This document shows positions 55,016 to 63,840 of a stretch of 64,000 nt of DNA, piece after piece. The stretch is taken from assembly GCF_003319175.1 (NCBI RefSeq), contig NZ_QOHK01000011.1, positions 33,562 through 97,561 of the forward strand. Reading direction: 5' to 3'. The number at the start of each line of letters is the position of its first letter. Position 1 is the stretch's first letter. A program made the translations under genes and the position numbers. The DNA comes from Blastococcus sp. TF02-8 (GTDB lineage: Bacteria; Actinomycetota; Actinomycetes; Mycobacteriales; Geodermatophilaceae). The notes under the pieces were generated by a model. The model was not told where the DNA came from, ran no database searches, and was given only the letters and a program-made list of their open reading frames with translations.

Positions 55016-55034
55016 GCGCCGACCGGCGCCCCGG

Positions 55035-56465
55035 TCAGCGCACCGGCGCCGGCTCGCTGGGCGCCGTGTCCACGCCCGGGGGCAGTGCGGCCTTCGGCCG
55101 GAACGTGGCCGCCAGCAACCCCGCGCCGGCGACGGCGATGCCGGCCGCGCCGTAGAACGCTGCGGCATACCCGGCGGTCAGCTGCACGGGGTCCCCGACC
55201 GCGGTGGCGCCGTAGGAGGCGGCGACCGCGGTCATCGCGGCCAGACCCAACGCCGATCCGACCTGGTAGGAGGTGTTGACGATGCCGGCCGCCAACCCAC
55301 CCTCCTCCGGCCGGGCCGCCGACAAGGCGGTGCCGAGCGAGGGGATGAACGCCAGCGCCTGCCCGAGCGCGGCGACCAGTGATGCCGGCAGGACGTCAAC
55401 GACGAAGGTGCCGGTGGCGCGGGCCTGCGCCATCCAGACCAGCCCTGCGGCCAGCGCCAGCAGACCTCCGACGATGAGCGGCTTGGTGCCGAAGCGGGCG
55501 ATCAGCCGCGGAGCGACCCCGACCATCAGAACCATGATCAGGATCGTCATCGGCAGCAGCGCCGCACCGGAGGCGAAGGCCCCGTAGCCGAGCACCTGCT
55601 GCAGGTACAGGTTCAGGAAGAACCACATCGGCACCCACGCCGCGCCCAGCAGCAGCTGCGCGAGGTTGGCAGTGCCCAGCAGCGGGGTGCGGAAGATGCC
55701 CAGGCGGACCAGCGGCGTACGCAGCCGCGCCTGGATCCCGACGAACGCGATCAAGAGCAGCACCGCGCCGGCCAGGGTGCCCAGCGTCGTCCCCGAGCTC
55801 CAGCCGACCTCCGGCGCCCGCACGACACCCAGGACCGCCAGCGCCAGACCACCGGTCACGGTGGCCGCGCCGAGGACGTCCACCCCACCGCGACGGCCGG
55901 GCACGTCCGGCATCAGCGCCGGCGTGACCGCCAGCGCAGCCAGGGCGATCGGCACGTACAGCCAGAAGATCCACGGCCGCGACAGCCACTCGGTGATCAC
56001 GCCCCCGAGGAACACCCCGGCGGTACCGCCGGCCGGCGCCGCCGCGCCGTAGAGCGCCAGTGCCCGCGGCAGTGCCGGCGTGCCGCCGAAGAGCGTCATC
56101 AGCAGCGTCAGCGCCGCCGGCGCGATCAGCGCCGACCCCGCGCCCTGCACCGCACGGCCGGCCAGCTCCACGCCTGCGCCGGTCGCGACCGCCGACACGA
56201 CGGAACCGGCCAGCAGCAGGCCCCACCCGGCGGCGAACACCCGTCGCGCGCCGAAGAGGTCCGACAGCCGCCCGCCGAGCAGGAGCAGGCCGGCGAAGGC
56301 GACCACGTAGGCGTTGAACACCCACTGCAGGCCGGACGCGCTGAAGCCCAGGTCGGCCGCCATCTGCGGCAGGGCCACCCCGATGATCGAGGTGTCCATG
56401 ATCACGACGAACTGCGCCAGGGCGATCACACCCAGCGCAGCCCACCGTCGTCGTTCCGTGTGCAT
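55035..56465 (-). CDS. MFS drug exporter (DHA2 family, 14 TM)
   Basis: 476 residues with about 14 membrane segments. ALAQFVVIMDTSIIGVALPQ and LQWVFNAYVVAFAGLLLLGG, then GRLSDLFGARRVF (motif A) are typical of EmrB/QacA proton antiporters. ATG 56465 has GGAGAGGA upstream; the longer frame starts inside the operator region. Two RTACC-N7-GGTAY sites lie 38 and 84 bp upstream, so it probably belongs to the CsoR regulon even though no copper substrate is known for this group. Confidence 0.88.
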   Translation of the reverse strand: MHTERRRWAALGVIALAQFVVIMDTSIIGVALPQMAADLGFSASGLQWVFNAYVVAFAGLLLLGGRLSDLFGARRVFAAGWGLLLAGSVVSAVATGAGVELAGRAVQGAGSALIAPAALTLLMTLFGGTPALPRALALYGAAAPAGGTAGVFLGGVITEWLSRPWIFWLYVPIALAALAVTPALMPDVPGRRGGVDVLGAATVTGGLALAVLGVVRAPEVGWSSGTTLGTLAGAVLLLIAFVGIQARLRTPLVRLGIFRTPLLGTANLAQLLLGAAWVPMWFFLNLYLQQVLGYGAFASGAALLPMTILIMVLMVGVAPRLIARFGTKPLIVGGLLALAAGLVWMAQARATGTFVVDVLPASLVAALGQALAFIPSLGTALSAARPEEGGLAAGIVNTSYQVGSALGLAAMTAVAASYGATAVGDPVQLTAGYAAAFYGAAGIAVAGAGLLAATFRPKAALPPGVDTAPSEPAPVR

Positions 56466-56502
56466 CGCACTCAGTCCTCTCCACGTCCCGGCATCGTCGT
56501 CG

Positions 56503-56519
56503 ATACCGGCGGGGGGTAT
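56503..56519. promoter_or_regulatory. Candidate CsoR operator 3 (ATACCGGCGGGGGGTAT)
   Basis: Fits RTACC-N7-GGTAY, 38 bp upstream of the MFS start. Confidence 0.6.
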
Positions 56520-56548
56520 GTGTACGCTGCTCGGCGTGCCATGGTCAA

Positions 56549-56565
56549 GTACCCCCGTGGGGTAT
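56549..56565. promoter_or_regulatory. Candidate CsoR operator 4 (GTACCCCCGTGGGGTAT)
   Basis: Fits the same 17-bp pattern, 46 bp from site 3 (start to start); nearly identical in its left half to site 1. Confidence 0.6.
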
Positions 56566-56639
56566 GCATCCGGGCGTGCGCCCACAGCGCTGCGGACCGA
56601 CTTCTCTCCGCGGGTCCGGCGCGCTACCCACCCGACGCG

Positions 56640-56675
56640 GAGAGGCCCCGGTCAGGCATCCGACCGGGGCCTCTC
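56640..56675 (-). terminator. Terminator of cobN
   Basis: GAGAGGCCCCGGTC pairs perfectly with GACCGGGGCCTCTC around an 8-base loop, 18 bases beyond the cobN stop. Confidence 0.8.
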
Positions 56676-56692
56676 GGCTCGTGCGGGTGGGT

Positions 56693-59600
56693 TCAGTGAC
56701 CGATCCGAGCCGGGGACTCCCCGCCCTCGAGGTCGCCCTCGGTGTCGAGGTAGGCCTGCTGGAGCTCGGCCAGCAGTGCCGGGTCCGGCTCGGCCCACAT
56801 CTTCCGGTCGACGGCCTCGAGCAGCCGCTCGGCGATGCCGTGCAGCGCCCACGGGTTGCTCTTCTCCATGAACTCGCGGTTCTCGGGGTCCAGCACGTAG
56901 GTCTGGGCGAGCTTCTCGTACATCCAGTCGGCGACGACGCCGGTCGTGGCGTCGTAGCCGAACAGGTAGTCGACCGTGGCGGCCAGCTCGAAGGCGCCCT
57001 TGTAGCCGTGCCGGCGCATCGCGGCCAGCCACTTGGGGTTCACCACCCGCGCCCGGAAGACCCGCGCTGTCTCCTCGGTGAGCGAGCGGGTGCGCACGGA
57101 CTCCGGGCGGGTCGAGTCGCCGATGTAGGCCGCCGGTGCCCGGCCGGTCAGCGCACGGACCGTGGCCACCATCCCGCCGTGGTACTGGAAGTAGTCGTCG
57201 GAGTCGGCGATGTCGTGCTCGCGGGTGTCCACGTTCTTGGCGGCCACCGCGATCCGCCGGTAGGCCGACTCCATGTCCGGCCGGGCCTGCACGCCGTCGA
57301 GGTCGCGGCCGTAGGCGTAGCCACCCCACACGGCGTACACCTCGGCGAGGTCGGCGTCCCCGCGCCAGTCCCGGCTGTCGATCAGCGAGAGCAGCCCCGC
57401 GCCGTAGGCCCCCGGCTTGGAGCCGAACACGCGGGTGGTCGCACGGCGGCGGTCGCCGTGCTCGGCGAGGTCGGCGTCGACGTGGGCCCGGACGTAGTTC
57501 TCCTCCGCCGGCTCGTCGAGGCCCGCGACCAGGGTGACCGCGTCGTCCAGCATGGTCACCACGTGCGGGAAGGCGTCCCGGAAGAAGCCGCTGATCCGTA
57601 CGGTGACGTCGATCCGCGGGCGGCCGAGCTCCTCCAGCGGGACCGGTTCGAGCCCCGTCACCCGCCGGGACGCCTCGTCCCACACGGGCTGCACACCCAG
57701 GAGGGCCAGCACCTCGGCGACATCGTCCCCCGACGTCCGCATGGCCGAGGTCCCCCACACCGAGAGCCCGACCGACCGCGGATACTCGCCGGTGTCCGCG
57801 CGGTAGCGGTCGACCAGCGACTCGGCCATCGCCTGCCCGGTCTCCCAGGCGAGCCGCGAGGGCACCGCGCGGGGGTCCACGGAGTAGAAGTTGCGACCGG
57901 TCGGCAGCACGTTGACCAGTCCGCGCAGCGGCGAGCCCGACGGCCCGGCGGGGACGTAGCCGCCGTCGAGGGCGTGCAGGGTCGCGTCCAGCTCGTCGGT
58001 GGTCCGCTCCAGCCGGGGCACGACCTCGGCGACGGCGAACCGGAGGACGGCGGCCACCGCGTCGTCGTCCCGGTCGAGCACCTCGCGCACGACCTCGCCG
58101 ACCGCGTCCGCCGTCCAGCCGCGCGCCTCCATCCCGGAGACCAGGGCCTCGGCGAGCGCCTCGACCCGGTCGGTCTCGCGCAGACCGGCGGAGCCGTCCT
58201 CGGTCAGGCCCAGCGCCTCGCGCAGCCCGGGCAGCGCCACCGCGCCGGCCCAGATCTGCCGGGCGCGCAGCATCGCCAGCACCAGGTCGACGCGGTTCTG
58301 CCCGCTCGGCGGTGAGCCGAGCACGTGCAGCCCGTCGCGGATCTGGCTGTCCTTGATCTCGCAGAGCCACCCGTCGACGTGCAGGATCATCTCGTCGAAG
58401 TGCTCGTCGGCCGGGCGCTCGTCGAGCCCCAGGTCGGCATCGAGCTTGGCAGCCTGCAGCAGCGTCCAGATCTGCGCCCGCACCGCCGGCAGCTTCGCCG
58501 GGTCCATCGCCGCGATGTTGGCGTGCTCGTCGAGCAGCTGCTCGAGCCGGGCGATGTCGCCGTAGGAGTCGGCGCGCGCCATCGGCGGCACCATGTGGTC
58601 GACCAGCGTCGCGTGCGCCCGGCGCTTGGCCTGCGAGCCCTCCCCCGGGTCGTTGACCAGGAACGGGTAGACCAGCGGCAGGTCGCCGATCGCGGCGTCC
58701 GGGCCGCACGAGGCCGACAGCCCGACGGTCTTGCCGGGCAGCCACTCCAGGTTCCCGTGCTTGCCGACGTGCACGAGCGCGTGCGCCCCGAACTCCGACC
58801 GCAGCCACCAGTAGGCGGCCAGGTAGTGGTGGGACGGCGGCAGGTCGGGATCGTGGTAGATCGCGATCGGGTTCTCGCCGAAGCCGCGCGGCGGCTGCAC
58901 CATGACGACGACGTTGCCGGCGCGCAGGGCCGCGAAGACGATGGCCTGGTCGTCCCCTGACCCGTCCACGAACAGCGAGCCCGGCGCCTCGCCCCAGTGC
59001 TCGACCACCTGCTCGCGGAGGTCGTCCGGGAGGGTGTCGAAGAAGGCGCGGTACGTGGCCGCCGAGATGCGGACGGGGTTGCCCGACAGCTGCTCCTCGG
59101 TGAGCCAGTCGGCGTCCTGCCCGCCCGCGGCGATGAGCGCGTGGAACAGGGCGTCGCCGTCGAGGTCGGCGACGCCGGGCAGCGCGGCGGGCCCGTCGAA
59201 CGGTCCGATGTCGTACCCCTGGCCCTGCATCGCTGCCAGCAGGCGGACCACGGACGCCGGGGTGTCCAGGCCGACGGCGTTGCCGATGCGGGCGTGCTTG
59301 GTCGGGTAGGCGCTCAGCATCACGACGATGCGCCGCTCGGCCGGCGGGGTGTGCCGCAGCCGGGCGTGCGCGACGGCGGTGCCGGCCACGCGGGCGGCCC
59401 GCTCGGGGTCCGCGACGTAGTGCGTCAGGCCGTCGGCGTCGGTCTCCTTGAACGAGAACGGCACGCTGATCAACCGGCCGTCGAACTCCGGGATCGCCAC
59501 CTGGTTGCCGACGTCGAGCGGCGAGAGGCCGTCGTCGTCGGCGAGCCAGTCGGCGCGGGAGCGGGTGAGGCACAGGCCCTGGATCACCGGCACGTCCAGC

Positions 59601-60322
59601 TCGGCGAGCGCGCCGACGTCCCAGGCGCCGTCGTCCCCACCGGCCTGGGCCGTGGCCGGCCGGGAGCCGCCGGCCGCCAGCACGGTGACCACCAGGGCGT
59701 CGGCGGTACGGAGGACGTCGAGGAGCTCGGGCGGCACCGAGCGCAGCGAGCTCACGAAGACCGGCAGCGCGCGGCCACCGGCGACCTCCACGGCGGTGCA
59801 GAGGGCCTCGACGAAGGCGGTGTTCCCGGCCAGGTGGTGCGCGCGGTAGTAGAGGACGGCGACCGTCGGGCCGGCGCCCCGGCTCTCGCGTTCGAGGACG
59901 CCCCAGTCCGGCGCCACGGTCGGCGGCTCGAACCCCTCGCCGGTCAGCAGCACGGTGTCGGACAGGAACCGGTGCAGCTGGGTGAGGTTGTCCGGGCCGC
60001 CCTGCGCGAGGTAGCCGTGCGCCTCGGTGGCCACGCCCATGGGCACGGTCGAGAGCTCCATCAGCTCGGCGTCGGGCACCTGCTCCCCGCCGAGGACGAC
60101 GACCGGCGCCGGCCCGGCCAGCAGCGGGCCGAGCAGCTCCTCGTACTGCCGCCGCACGCCCAGGATGCGGACGACGACCAGCGCGCTGCCCTCGGCCAGC
60201 GCGGAGATGCCGGCCTCGTCGAGCCGCGCGGGGTTGCCCAGGCGCCAGCCGGCACCCGAGGCGCGGGCCGACAGCAGATCGGTGTCGCTGGTGGACAGCA
60301 GGGTGAAGGCGGGGTCGCCCAC
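56693..60322 (-). CDS. cobN: Cobaltochelatase large subunit CobN
   Basis: 1209 residues, typical for CobN. It binds hydrogenobyrinate a,c-diamide and, with ATP-driven CobS/CobT-type partners, inserts cobalt in the aerobic B12 pathway. Characteristic stretches are MLSAYPTKHARIGNAVGLDT, LVHVGKHGNLEWLPGKTVGL, GRNFYSVDPRAVPS and the late ENREFMEKSNPWALHGIAER. GTG 60322 is the start. A cobalamin riboswitch lies in its leader, so expression should fall when B12 is plentiful. It is divergent from cobG. Confidence 0.96.
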   Translation of the reverse strand: MGDPAFTLLSTSDTDLLSARASGAGWRLGNPARLDEAGISALAEGSALVVVRILGVRRQYEELLGPLLAGPAPVVVLGGEQVPDAELMELSTVPMGVATEAHGYLAQGGPDNLTQLHRFLSDTVLLTGEGFEPPTVAPDWGVLERESRGAGPTVAVLYYRAHHLAGNTAFVEALCTAVEVAGGRALPVFVSSLRSVPPELLDVLRTADALVVTVLAAGGSRPATAQAGGDDGAWDVGALAELDVPVIQGLCLTRSRADWLADDDGLSPLDVGNQVAIPEFDGRLISVPFSFKETDADGLTHYVADPERAARVAGTAVAHARLRHTPPAERRIVVMLSAYPTKHARIGNAVGLDTPASVVRLLAAMQGQGYDIGPFDGPAALPGVADLDGDALFHALIAAGGQDADWLTEEQLSGNPVRISAATYRAFFDTLPDDLREQVVEHWGEAPGSLFVDGSGDDQAIVFAALRAGNVVVMVQPPRGFGENPIAIYHDPDLPPSHHYLAAYWWLRSEFGAHALVHVGKHGNLEWLPGKTVGLSASCGPDAAIGDLPLVYPFLVNDPGEGSQAKRRAHATLVDHMVPPMARADSYGDIARLEQLLDEHANIAAMDPAKLPAVRAQIWTLLQAAKLDADLGLDERPADEHFDEMILHVDGWLCEIKDSQIRDGLHVLGSPPSGQNRVDLVLAMLRARQIWAGAVALPGLREALGLTEDGSAGLRETDRVEALAEALVSGMEARGWTADAVGEVVREVLDRDDDAVAAVLRFAVAEVVPRLERTTDELDATLHALDGGYVPAGPSGSPLRGLVNVLPTGRNFYSVDPRAVPSRLAWETGQAMAESLVDRYRADTGEYPRSVGLSVWGTSAMRTSGDDVAEVLALLGVQPVWDEASRRVTGLEPVPLEELGRPRIDVTVRISGFFRDAFPHVVTMLDDAVTLVAGLDEPAEENYVRAHVDADLAEHGDRRRATTRVFGSKPGAYGAGLLSLIDSRDWRGDADLAEVYAVWGGYAYGRDLDGVQARPDMESAYRRIAVAAKNVDTREHDIADSDDYFQYHGGMVATVRALTGRAPAAYIGDSTRPESVRTRSLTEETARVFRARVVNPKWLAAMRRHGYKGAFELAATVDYLFGYDATTGVVADWMYEKLAQTYVLDPENREFMEKSNPWALHGIAERLLEAVDRKMWAEPDPALLAELQQAYLDTEGDLEGGESPARIGH

Positions 60323-60364
60323 GGCGCGTTCCTCACTCGGGGTCCGCGCCCCGGGTCGTCGGGC

Positions 60365-60460
60365 ACGGCAGCCGGAGTGTCTGGCTCACCCGGTCTCCCG
60401 GGCTCACAGTGGCGGGACCGCGTCGGAGTTGCACCGACTTCCTCGCTGACTGCCGTGATG
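60365..60460 (-). ncRNA. Cobalamin (AdoCbl-type) riboswitch in the cobN leader
   Basis: On the minus strand the conserved core reads GTCGGTGCAACTCCGACGCG, then GTCCCGCCACTGTGA, a GC hairpin (CCCGGGAGACCGGG) and the B12 box GAGCCAGACAC. These are the diagnostic parts of the cobalamin element. A TACGGT -10 box at 60467-60472 places the RNA start near 60460. It controls cobN only; cobG is on the other strand. Confidence 0.93.
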
Positions 60461-60492
60461 ACGGGGACCGTACCCGGCGCGCGGGTGCGACG

Positions 60493-60498
60493 TAGCCT
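60493..60498 (+). promoter_or_regulatory. -10 element (TAGCCT) of cobG
   Basis: TAGCCT ends 10 bases before the cobG ATG with no ribosome site, so cobG likely has a very short or no leader. The cobN promoter lies only about 20 bp away on the other strand. Confidence 0.45.
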
Positions 60499-60508
60499 CG
60501 CCACCGCC

Positions 60509-61669
60509 ATGACCGCTGCCTCGACACCCCGCGACCGCGCGGACGCCTGCCCCGGCGCGTTGCAGACGCACGCCGCCGCCGACGGCCGGCTGGCCCGGGT
60601 CCGGGTACCCGGCGGTGCGCTGACCGGCGCGCAGCTGCGCGTGCTCGCCACCGCCGCCCGCGAGCTCGGCGACGGCGCGCTGGAGCTGACCAGCCGGGGA
60701 AACGTGCAGCTCCGCGGCCTGCCGGCGGGCGCGGAGGTGGAGCTCGGCGACCGCCTGGCCGCGGCCGGGCTGCTGCCCAGCGCCACCCACGAGACGGCCC
60801 GCAACCTCCTGGCCAGCGTGCTGAGCGGCCGGGCGGGCGGGCTGCTCGACGTCCGCGCCTGGGTGCCGGCCTTCGACGCGGGGCTGTGCGCTGACCCGCG
60901 GCTGGCGGAGCTGCCCGGGCGCTTCCTCGCCGCCTTCGACGACGGCCGCGGCGACGTCGCCGGGTCGGGTGCCGACGTCGGGCTCCTCGCTCTCGACGAC
61001 GGCACGGTGGCGCTGCTGCTGGCCGGCGCCGACAGCGGGCTGCGGGTGGCTCCGGGCGAGGCGGTCGCGCTCGCGCTGGCCGCGACCCGTGCGTTCCTCG
61101 ACGTGCGCGCCGCGGACGGCGGCACCGCCTGGCGGGTGGGCGAGCTGGCCGACGGCCCCGAGCGCATCGCGGCCGCACTCGGCGCTCCGCGCGCCGAACG
61201 CCGGCCCGTCCCCCCGGCACCGGCCGTCGGCCCTGCCGGTGCGCTGCTCCAGGACGACGGCCGCACTGCGCTGGTCGCCGTCGTGCCGCTGGGGCGGCTG
61301 ACCGCGGGGCAGGCGGAGCTGCTCGCCGCCACCGGTCCGGCTGACCTGCAGCTGACGCCGTGGCGCAGCGTGGTCGTCCCGGACCTGCCCGATGCGTCGG
61401 CGTCAGGAGCGCTCGCGGCCGCCGGGCTCGTGCTGGACCCCAGCAGCGCGTGGCTGTCGGTCACCGCGTGCGCCGGACGGCCGGGTTGTGCGAAGTCGCT
61501 GGCCGACGTGCGGGGCGACGTCGTGGCGGCGGTGACCACGGGGGCGCTCCCGGCGGGCGGTGCGCGGCAGCACTGGGTCGGCTGCGAGCGACGCTGCGGC
61601 CGGCCCCGCGGGTCGGTCGTCGACGTGGTCGCCACCGGCTCGGGCTACCGCGTCGGCGCTCCGGGCTGA
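60509..61669 (+). CDS. cobG: Precorrin-3B synthase (CobG-like nitrite/sulfite reductase-type protein)
   Basis: 386 residues with two ferredoxin-like half domains and the sirohaem/[4Fe-4S] region of the nitrite/sulfite reductase family. The cluster cysteines are in VTACAGRPGCAKS and HWVGCERRCGRPRG. CobG uses O2 to make precorrin-3B in the aerobic B12 pathway. ELTSRGNVQLRGL is the usual N-terminal motif. ATG 60509 fixes the start; a longer frame upstream lies antisense to cobN. Next on the strand come the HNH gene and cobH. Confidence 0.9.
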   Translation: MTAASTPRDRADACPGALQTHAAADGRLARVRVPGGALTGAQLRVLATAARELGDGALELTSRGNVQLRGLPAGAEVELGDRLAAAGLLPSATHETARNLLASVLSGRAGGLLDVRAWVPAFDAGLCADPRLAELPGRFLAAFDDGRGDVAGSGADVGLLALDDGTVALLLAGADSGLRVAPGEAVALALAATRAFLDVRAADGGTAWRVGELADGPERIAAALGAPRAERRPVPPAPAVGPAGALLQDDGRTALVAVVPLGRLTAGQAELLAATGPADLQLTPWRSVVVPDLPDASASGALAAAGLVLDPSSAWLSVTACAGRPGCAKSLADVRGDVVAAVTTGALPAGGARQHWVGCERRCGRPRGSVVDVVATGSGYRVGAPG

Positions 61670-61865
61670 CCCCGCGCAGGGACATGCCCGGCACGGGCGC
61701 CTGACTGGCCGGTGTCCCGCAGCAGCCACCGCCCCCCTCCTGGCTATCGCGGCGGCGATCCCCATCGCCGGCGCCGCCGACCGCCGGCATTGTCAAGCCC
61801 CCTCCGTCATCGGTGGACAGGCCGCTGGCCTGCAGATTCGCGGTGCGGATGTCGGCCATCGCGGA

Positions 61866-61871
61866 TAGGAT
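61866..61871 (+). promoter_or_regulatory. -10 element (TAGGAT) of the HNH gene
   Basis: TAGGAT directly abuts the SOS-like box at 61872, so LexA bound there would cover the start of transcription. Confidence 0.5.
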
Positions 61872-61887
61872 TCGTACATACGTTCGA
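61872..61887. promoter_or_regulatory. SOS (LexA) box-like palindrome
   Basis: TCGTACATACGTTCGA matches the mycobacterial SOS box TCGAAC-N4-GTTCGA with one difference. It sits 17 bp before GTG 61905. 13E12-family genes in Mycobacterium tuberculosis are known LexA targets. Confidence 0.65.
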
Positions 61888-61904
61888 GTCGCCCGGGAGG
61901 TGTC

Positions 61905-63155
61905 GTGCAGCAGCTGGAATCACTGGGGTCGCTGCTCGACGAGCTGTCGTCCGAGCGGTTGGAGGGCATGTTCGGCCCGCAGCTGCTGGAGCGGCTGACC
62001 CCGTTGCTGACGCTGCAGAACCGGATCGCCGCCGAGGTCGCCCGCACCGTGCGTCAGTGCGAGCTGGCCGACGCCGCGGAGTTCGACGGCAAGGCGTCGA
62101 TGACCGCGTGGCTCCGGGGGCACCGACGGATGTCGCACGGTGCGGCGGCGGGCCTGGTGCGCAACGGGCGGGCGCTGGAGCAGCTGCCGACGCTCGCCGC
62201 AGCGTTCGCCGCCGGTGAGGTGTCGGCCGAGGCGGTCGGTGCGATCGCGCCGGTCACCGCGCCGAAGAACGTGGCCGCGGCCGCCGACCTGGGTGTGGAC
62301 CTGGCCGGCATCGACCAGGCGCTCACCGAGGTCGCGCGGAACCAGTTCCACCCGGTGCTCCGGCAGGCCGTCGCCCACTACCTGGACCGCCTGGACCCCG
62401 ACGGAACCGAACCGGACCCCACCGAGCAGCGCTCCTTCACCCTCGTCAAGCACCCCGACGGCTCGGTCAGCGGCCGCTTCGAGCTGGACGCGGTCGGTGG
62501 TGAGAGGGCGCAGGCGGCACTCGAGTCGGTCGTCCAGGCCGACCGGCCCGCCGGTGATCTGAGGACCCGCGCGCAGCAGCAGGCCGACGCCTTCGTCCAG
62601 CTGTGCGACAACCAGCTCGCCGCCGGCACCCTGCCGGTCCTGCGCAGCCAGAAGCCTCATGTCGTGGTCACGGTTCCGATCGAGGACCTGATCGACCCCG
62701 ACACCGGCCCGGGGGCGGCGAAGCTCGGGTTCGGCGCCACCATCTCAGCCGCCCGCGCCCGCTGGCTGGCCTGCGACGGCAACGTGACCCGCATCGTCAT
62801 CGGCCCCGAAGGCCAGCCCCTGGACCTGGGTCGTAGCCACCGCGTCGTCCCGCACCACCTGCGCCGCGCAGTCGAGGCCCGCGACGGGCACTGCGTCTTC
62901 GCCGGCTGCGACGCCCCCACCCACTGGTGCGACGTCCACCACATCATCCACTGGGCCGACGGCGGGGACACCTCGCTGGAGAACTCCGGGCTGCTCTGCG
63001 AACGGCACCACACCAAGGTCCACCACGGGTTCCGCATCGAACGAGATCCCGCGGGCCGATGGCGCACCTACCGCCCCGACGGCACCGAGATCCTGCTCCT
63101 CCCCCGCCTCACCGACGACCCAGCAGGTCGGCCCGCCGAGGCGCGCGCCGGCTGA
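61905..63155 (+). CDS. HNH endonuclease with DUF222 domain (13E12 family)
   Basis: 416 residues. The DUF222 helical domain covers about residues 10-300. The C-terminal HNH nuclease is at about 325-375: [20 protein letters not shown], then [10 protein letters not shown] and [12 protein letters not shown], with the zinc cysteines and metal His. This repeat family is multi-copy in actinobacteria and is often regarded as mobile or selfish. GGGAGGTG precedes GTG 61905. It sits between cobG and cobH, which otherwise would adjoin, with its own SOS-like promoter. Confidence 0.92.
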   Translation: MQQLESLGSLLDELSSERLEGMFGPQLLERLTPLLTLQNRIAAEVARTVRQCELADAAEFDGKASMTAWLRGHRRMSHGAAAGLVRNGRALEQLPTLAAAFAAGEVSAEAVGAIAPVTAPKNVAAAADLGVDLAGIDQALTEVARNQFHPVLRQAVAHYLDRLDPDGTEPDPTEQRSFTLVKHPDGSVSGRFELDAVGGERAQAALESVVQADRPAGDLRTRAQQQADAFVQLCDNQLAAGTLPVLRSQKPHVVVTVPIEDLIDPDTGPGAAKLGFGATISAARARWLACDGNVTRIVIGPEGQPLDLGRSHRVVPHHLRRAVEARDGHCVFAGCDAPTHWCDVHHIIHWADGGDTSLENSGLLCERHHTKVHHGFRIERDPAGRWRTYRPDGTEILLLPRLTDDPAGRPAEARAG

Positions 63156-63213
63156 CGGTCCGCGCCGGGCCACACGGCCAGTCCCGGTCACCGGGACGTA
63201 CCGTCTGCGCCCG

Positions 63214-63840
63214 ATGGTGGTCTACGAGTACGAGAAGGACGGCGCCGAGATCTACCGGCAGTCGTTCGCGACGATCCGTGCCGAGGCAGCGCTGGACGCG
63301 CTGCCCGACGACGTCGCGAGGGTCGCGGTGCGGATGATCCACGCCTGCGGGCAGGTCGACCTGGTCGGGGACATCGCGTACTCGGCAGCCGTGGTGCAGC
63401 GGGCCCGAGCGGCCCTGGACGCGGGCGCACCGGTGCTGTGCGACGTCCAGATGGTCGCCTCCGGGGTCACCCGCCGCCGCCTGCCCAAGGACAACGACGT
63501 CGTCTGCACGCTCAACGACCCGCGCGTCCCCGGGCTCGCCGCCGAGCTCGGCACGACCCGCACCGCGGCCGCGCTGGAGCTGTGGCGGGACCGGCTCGAG
63601 GGCGCCGTCGTCGCCATCGGCAACGCACCCACCGCCCTGTTCCACCTGCTGGAGATGGTGGCGGCCGGCGGACCCCGCCCGGCGGCCGTGCTGGGCATCC
63701 CGGTCGGCTTCATCGGCGCGGCCGAGTCCAAGGACGCGCTGGCTGCCTCGGACCTGGACTTCCTGGTCGTCCGCGGCCGGCGGGGCGGGAGCGCGATGAC
63801 CGCGGCCGCCGTGAACGCGATCGCGAGCGACGTCGAATGA
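63214..63840 (+). CDS. cobH: Precorrin-8X methylmutase
   Basis: 208 residues, family length. It moves a methyl group from C-11 to C-12 to give hydrogenobyrinate. The catalytic His is in [11 protein letters not shown] (residue 43), and [22 protein letters not shown] and [16 protein letters not shown] are standard motifs. Its stop overlaps an ATG (ATGA at 63837) that lies in the first of three repeated copies. It should continue into further cob genes to the right. Confidence 0.94.
   Translation: MVVYEYEKDGAEIYRQSFATIRAEAALDALPDDVARVAVRMIHACGQVDLVGDIAYSAAVVQRARAALDAGAPVLCDVQMVASGVTRRRLPKDNDVVCTLNDPRVPGLAAELGTTRTAAALELWRDRLEGAVVAIGNAPTALFHLLEMVAAGGPRPAAVLGIPVGFIGAAESKDALAASDLDFLVVRGRRGGSAMTAAAVNAIASDVE

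Noticed and set aside
61670..61865. Small gene between cobG and the HNH gene
   Set aside because: Frames here are short, lack ribosome sites and differ in composition; the region looks like spacer plus promoter.
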